Position numbers and translations under genes: made by a program
In this document: piece by piece, positions 12,794 through 15,676 of the stretch
How positions within the stretch are numbered: position 1 is the first letter of the stretch
Layout of the letters: every line of letters starts with the position of its first letter
Notes under the pieces: generated by a model
The model's database searches: none
Seen by the model: the letters and a program-made list of their open reading frames with translations, nothing else
Told to the model about the DNA's origin: nothing
Assembly: GCA_964555675.1 (NCBI GenBank)
Contig: CAZKTU010000148.1
Location: forward strand, 1 to 15,676
DNA length: 15,676 nt
Reading direction: 5' to 3'
From: CAIWXH01 sp964555675
GTDB taxonomy: Bacteria > Chloroflexota > Chloroflexia > Chloroflexales > Chloroflexaceae

Positions 12794-13225
12794 ATGAACA
12801 GCCGATGCCATAGCACAATACGGCGTTTCGACTTGGGGCCGCTGCCCCAGGCCCTGGGCTGGTGCGTTGCTATGGCCGTGATCATGCTGCTGCTCATCCA
12901 GCCCCTGCTTTGCGCAGTCACCTGCCTGATCCACAACCATGGCTCACACGCTGCTGCGCCGACAGGCTCCCACGCTCACCATCTGGGTGCCGCGCATGCC
13001 ACCCACGCAGCGAGCGAGCAGGTTGTCCCGGTATGCGCCAGCGGCATGCCGGCGATCGCGCACATCTTCGTGACTCCGACCTTCTGGCCCAGCCTGCTGC
13101 CGGCGCTCCTGATCCTGCTGACCATCCGCGCGTTGCAGCAGCGCCTGAGCCCTCCTGTCCATGCACTGCTCATCAGCCACCCCCTGGCTCCTCCTCTGCG
13201 CCCCCCGCGCCGCCTGAGCGTCTGA
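12794..13225 (+). CDS. Small two-TM membrane protein with His-rich loop
   Basis: This is a 143-aa protein of unknown family. TM1 (about 20-44) ends in Cys40 and Cys44. The loop that follows (47-90) holds nine histidines in HNHGSH, GSHAHH and AAHATHAA clusters plus Cys81. TM2 spans about 97-114, and the tail is Pro/Arg-rich. The loop is a strong candidate metal-binding segment (Cu, Zn, Ni or Co cannot be told apart). The layout resembles DUF2946-like small membrane proteins, though I cannot confirm this. TTG at 12788 is in frame, but ATG at 12794 is preferred. No Shine-Dalgarno is visible, in line with a leaderless message. Its neighbours, a CGCGC protein and a DUF2182/DUF1326 pair, are also Cys/His-rich, pointing to a shared metal role. 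Confidence 0.7.
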   Translation: MNSRCHSTIRRFDLGPLPQALGWCVAMAVIMLLLIQPLLCAVTCLIHNHGSHAAAPTGSHAHHLGAAHATHAASEQVVPVCASGMPAIAHIFVTPTFWPSLLPALLILLTIRALQQRLSPPVHALLISHPLAPPLRPPRRLSV

Positions 13226-13374
13226 GATCGCGCGCGCGGCGACCAGCCGGGCGTGTAGCCCCGGCGGCATACCGAGGCTACGGATCACAATCGGCGGCAC
13301 ACTCGTCCGACGAGCGCAGGCCGCTCAGCGATGGGCGCACAACCAGCAGCATTATTTACAGAGGAGACACAGCC

Positions 13375-13599
13375 ATGAGTGAGGAGCTTCAGCAGTCGGC
13401 CCCGCAGCAGACCGGCATTCTTCAGCACATCATGACCATCCGCAGCGGGTGCGGCTGCGGCTGCACCAAGAAGGTCGCCCTCGACGCCAGCGCGGCCGAG
13501 GAGCAGCAGGTCGTGATCTTCGACGGGGCCGCCGGCGAGATCCGCATGTCGCGCGAGCAGTTCCGCCGCTTCGTCGACATAGCCCGCGCCGGCGCCTGA
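13375..13599 (+). CDS. 74-aa protein with CGCGC cysteine cluster
   Basis: This is a short soluble protein without a signal peptide. Residues 24-33 contain S-G-C26-G-C28-G-C30-T-K-K, three cysteines alternating with glycines, a likely soft-metal or Fe-S ligand set. The rest is a beta-like VVIFDG segment and a basic helix, SREQFRRFVDIARAG. The start is firm: ATG at 13375 with GAGGAG 8 nt upstream. It follows the His-rich membrane gene after 149 bp and is closed by a strong terminator 47 nt downstream. I do not recognise the family. It could be a metallochaperone-like or metal-sensing peptide, by analogy of composition only. Confidence 0.75.
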   Translation: MSEELQQSAPQQTGILQHIMTIRSGCGCGCTKKVALDASAAEEQQVVIFDGAAGEIRMSREQFRRFVDIARAGA

Positions 13600-13645
13600 G
13601 CGCACTGCGAGCGTCGCTCTCGATCCGCCAGCGAAGTCATGCAGC

Positions 13646-13683
13646 GAGCCGCCATCACAGTCTGATGGCGGCTCGTTTTGTTT
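13646..13683 (+). terminator. Strong Rho-independent terminator
   Basis: GAGCCGCCATCA (13646-13657) and TGATGGCGGCTC (13663-13674) form a perfect 12-bp stem around CAGTC, followed at once by GTTTTGTTTG. It ends transcription of the CGCGC gene and separates it from the convergent DUF2182 gene. Confidence 0.93.
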
Positions 13684-13700
13684 GCCGGGTGGGGTGTTGG

Positions 13701-14519
13701 CTATGCGGCCGAGACGAGCTGAAAGATCGGCAAGCCGAAGCCGAGCGCGAGCAGCCCGATCCCCAGCGGAGCGCTGAGCCGGCGGCCCCAGGGCATATTC
13801 TTCTCGATCGCCATCACGGCGCCGAGGGCGAGCATCCAGCCCAGACTGGTCATGCCGACGATGAACATCAGCAGCATTAGCGACCAGCAGCAGCCGACGC
13901 AGAAGGCCCCGTGATCGAGGCCGAGCCGGAAAGCCTGCCGGCCCTGGTTGCTCCCGCCGCGCCAGCGGCCGGCGAGGAAGCTCAGGGGCGAGCGGCACTG
14001 ATCGAGGCAGGCGTGCTTGAGGGGTGTAAACTGGTAGGCCCCGGCGATCAGGTAGATAATGCTGGCGGCGACCCAGCTCTGCCCCGGCAGGCTCCAGGAC
14101 AGGAAGGCGCCGAGGGCTGCTGAGCCGAGGTGCGCCAGCAGGCCGAATCCCGCCCAGACCGCGAGGTAGCCGCCGAGCAGGGCGCCCATCAGCAGCATAG
14201 GCCGGGCCTGGCGTTGGGCCACCCGCTGGAACAGTGTGATCAGGGGCATGCTGGTCGGCAGCATCATCGCGATGGTCATCAGCGTCCAGCCGGCGACGGC
14301 GGTCGGCAGGGCGACGAGCAGCGGCACCGGCTGGCCGTTGGCGTCCAGGCCGCAGATCCAGGTCACCCAGCTGGGCGTAGGCTCGGCCACGTGGATCTGA
14401 TGGTCGATCAGATTGGCGTAGGGCGACTGGCCCCAGATCCAGAGGGCGAGCCAGGCCAGGGCGCTCAGGACGAGCAGCAGCGCAGCCAGAGGCCGGCTGG
14501 TGTTGGCGCGAAACATCAT
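13701..14519 (-). CDS. DUF2182 predicted metal-binding integral membrane protein
   Basis: This is a 272-aa polytopic membrane protein with about seven hydrophobic segments, the first at 10-29. Diagnostic stretches are WTLMTIAMMLPTSMPLI (78-94), PLKHACLDQCRSP (166-178) with H169, C171 and C175, and GLDHGAFCVGCCW (200-212) with H203, C207, C210 and C211. These Cys/His residues near the membrane are why the family is described as metal-binding; transport or insertion of a metal is plausible but not established. ATG at 14519 is preferred (AAGAGG 7 nt upstream) over the longer TTG frame; the next codon is also ATG. It lies 52 bp downstream of DUF1326 in the same orientation, a pairing I know to recur in bacterial genomes. 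Confidence 0.88.
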   Translation of the reverse strand: MMFRANTSRPLAALLLVLSALAWLALWIWGQSPYANLIDHQIHVAEPTPSWVTWICGLDANGQPVPLLVALPTAVAGWTLMTIAMMLPTSMPLITLFQRVAQRQARPMLLMGALLGGYLAVWAGFGLLAHLGSAALGAFLSWSLPGQSWVAASIIYLIAGAYQFTPLKHACLDQCRSPLSFLAGRWRGGSNQGRQAFRLGLDHGAFCVGCCWSLMLLMFIVGMTSLGWMLALGAVMAIEKNMPWGRRLSAPLGIGLLALGFGLPIFQLVSAA

Positions 14520-14536
14520 CGTGAGGCCTCTTGGGA

Positions 14537-14565
14537 GGGGCGATGGCAAGGGACACCATCGCCCC
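14537..14565 (-). other. Intercistronic stem-loop between DUF1326 and DUF2182
   Basis: GGGGCGATGG (14537-14546) and CCATCGCCCC (14556-14565) are exact inverted copies with a 9-nt loop. The hairpin lies in the 52-bp gap and ends 5 nt before the DUF2182 ribosome site. No T-run follows, so it may set relative expression by RNA stability or processing rather than terminate. Confidence 0.6.
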
Positions 14566-14571
14566 GGGGTG

Positions 14572-15180
14572 CTACGCCTCGAAGCGGAAGCTGCCCTGGA
14601 CGGCGTTCTGGCCGTTCAGGCTCAGGTCGACGCCCAGCTCGGGCACCTGCGAGCGGTAGTGTGAGGCCTGGCTGATGTAGGCCGGGGCCTCGGGGTTCTG
14701 CGCGTAGACGCTGGTGCTGTTGAGTGTCGTCGGTTGCCCGTCGAGCCCGAGCACCGGGGCCACCTCGGCCTCGGCAAGGTCGCCGAGGCGCACCACGCCC
14801 CGGCCGTCCACGACCTCGAAGGTCACGGGGCGTAGCTCTACCGACACTACCTCGCCGACGAGCGAGACGATGTCGGCCACCGGCCCGCCCTGCTTGCCGG
14901 TCCAGACGCTCAACAGGGCCTCCTGCTGTGCAGTGGTCGAAGCATCGTCGAGCACCGCCACCACGCGCCAGCCGCCCTCGCGGACATTGCCGGGGATGTT
15001 CGCCAGCAGGCCTACGGTACGCCCGGAGACATCTACGCCGTCGATCGTGCCGTTGTCGATGTGCCAGGCGACGATCGCCTGACAAGTGCCGTCGCCGTCA
15101 GGGTCGCCGCCGACCCAGCAGGGACAGACCACATTGCACGTACACACCTCGATAATTCGCCCTTCGAGCTGGTAGGACAT
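14572..15180 (-). CDS. DUF1326 domain protein
   Basis: This is a 202-aa soluble protein. The N-terminal E-V-C13-T-C15-N-V-V-C19-P-C21-W signature is the conserved core of DUF1326, followed by G-T-C33-Q and H40. The remainder is beta-rich with the expected GxWxVVAVLDD and Q-x-x-A-L-L-x-V-W-x-G-K-x-G-G-P segments. There is no signal peptide, so it should be cytosolic. The function is not established; the four clustered cysteines suggest metal binding or delivery. ATG at 15180 has a clear AAAGGAG site 7 nt upstream. It is the first gene of a two-gene operon with DUF2182, and its cysteines may hand a metal to, or receive it from, that membrane partner. Confidence 0.88.
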   Translation of the reverse strand: MSYQLEGRIIEVCTCNVVCPCWVGGDPDGDGTCQAIVAWHIDNGTIDGVDVSGRTVGLLANIPGNVREGGWRVVAVLDDASTTAQQEALLSVWTGKQGGPVADIVSLVGEVVSVELRPVTFEVVDGRGVVRLGDLAEAEVAPVLGLDGQPTTLNSTSVYAQNPEAPAYISQASHYRSQVPELGVDLSLNGQNAVQGSFRFEA

Positions 15181-15591
15181 GGTCGCGCTCCTTTCGATGT
15201 GGCTACCTTAGTTGGAGGTCGGTGCCTTTGTGGAGTGTTGCGCGCCAAATGGGTGGAGTGCCCCCATCGCAGATCTGCGGGAGCTTCGCCCTGCGCTGCG
15301 CCTACAGCCCTGATGCCGGGACACACCAGAGCCTGACGAACCTGCTCACCCGATCCGGTTTCCCTGGGCTTCCGCGGGTCTCTACGAGTCTGTTTTAACG
15401 TGATAAACGGACCGTGATTTGGGTCCCTACAAGCATATCCCAACGTGGCGAGGTGTGTCAAGCGCGCAGAATCTCTCACGCCCGGCAACGGGGACGAAGG
15501 CCACCTGCGTGGCCTCTTGAGCCCGCGCAGATGGGCTGCGTAGCGCTAGCCCGCTGGTTTATCTGCTAGGCGTGAGGGGCAGAGCGACCGC
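15181..15591. other. Intergenic stretch without a convincing gene
   Basis: About 410 bp with no frame that looks like protein on either strand. It should contain the promoter of the DUF1326 operon; TAAGGT on the minus strand near 15211-15206 is the only -10-like word close to the start and is weak. A perfect 12-bp palindrome, CGCAGATCTGCG, lies at 15268-15279, and an AT-richer patch with GTTTTAACGTGATAAAC sits near 15389-15405. Confidence 0.5.
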
Positions 15592-15660
15592 CGAGGATAT
15601 ATCGACGCCGCCACCGGGCGCGTGGTCTATGCGCACCTGGGCGGGATCGAGGAGCCATAA
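15592..15660 (+). pseudogene. Orphan 3' end of a PepSY-domain gene
   Basis: The last 22 codons read RGYIDAATGRVVYAHLGGIEEP and stop at TAA 15658-15660. This matches the C-terminus of the PepSY protein at 12309-12650; 52 of the last 60 bases agree, including a 23-base identical run. Upstream in frame there is no PepSY sequence, signal peptide, start or ribosome site, so this is a remnant of a paralogue or a partial duplication. The differing bases include changes that keep or only mildly alter the protein, suggesting it diverged while functional. Confidence 0.65.
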
Positions 15661-15676
15661 GTCGGGCTTGCGACCG

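Noticed and set aside
13302..13314. CTCGTC-C-GACGAG inverted repeat before the CGCGC gene
   Set aside because: A one-base loop cannot form a normal RNA hairpin, and there is no promoter element nearby to support an operator.
15201..15215. ACCTTAGTTGGAGGT as a MerR-type operator for DUF1326
   Set aside because: Only four symmetric bases at each end and no proper -35/-10 with 19-20 bp spacing around it.
15268..15279. 12-bp palindrome CGCAGATCTGCG in the intergenic region upstream of DUF1326
   Set aside because: About 90 bp upstream of the start with no matching copy near another promoter; not enough to call an operator.
1..15676. CRISPR array, insertion sequence, transposase or phage genes
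   Set aside because: No regularly spaced repeats of CRISPR size, no transposase or integrase motifs, and no terminal inverted repeats with target duplications were found.

Overview
The window is about 15.7 kb of GC-rich bacterial DNA. Its gene content points to the Chloroflexota, most likely the Chloroflexales (filamentous anoxygenic phototrophs and relatives). The evidence is Pro/Thr-rich 'TPTATP' linkers on exported proteins, a mesaconyl-C4-CoA hydratase-like MaoC protein, a HAMP-less sensor kinase, a CHAT protease with an extracytoplasmic tail, and a DUF2182/DUF1326 pair. The taxonomic call is an inference from this style; there is no rRNA in the window.

Left part (1-2900). The frameshifted tail of an SGNH/GDSL-type hydrolase runs with an ATGA overlap into a small P-loop kinase. 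Next come a convergent MaoC-type hydratase and a minus-strand tRNA-His(GTG) with encoded CCA, a terminator and a near-consensus sigma-70 promoter. The -35 box of that promoter lies inside a perfect 11-bp inverted repeat. A PHP-domain phosphoesterase lies just upstream.

Centre (2900-9950). Two exported cell-surface enzymes, a phosphodiester glycosidase lipoprotein and a NodB-type polysaccharide deacetylase, form a plus-strand pair. They face a convergent polyphosphate kinase (ppk1) across a heptad-repeat intergenic region. The glycosidase and ppk1 share a TTAA-N7-TTAA direct repeat upstream, which could be a Pho box. Divergent from ppk1 is a membrane-anchored CHAT-domain cysteine protease with a His219/Cys267 dyad, one membrane segment, a Pro/Thr linker and two LGxP-like repeats outside the cell.

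Right part (9950-15676). An OmpR-type response regulator and sensor kinase form a minus-strand operon. The kinase carries an extraordinarily acidic/charged insert in its extracytoplasmic sensor. Divergent from it is a small PepSY protein. Beyond it is what looks like an undescribed metal-handling block: a His-rich two-TM membrane protein, a 74-aa protein with a CGCGC cluster, a strong terminator, and a convergent DUF1326-DUF2182 operon rich in Cys/His motifs. The block is bracketed by a second, orphan copy of the PepSY gene's 3' end, exactly 3,000 bp from the first. A working model is that the acidic-sensor two-component system and PepSY protein sense or regulate cations or envelope state next to a Cys/His-rich metal-binding module. 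Only the neighbourhood supports this link.
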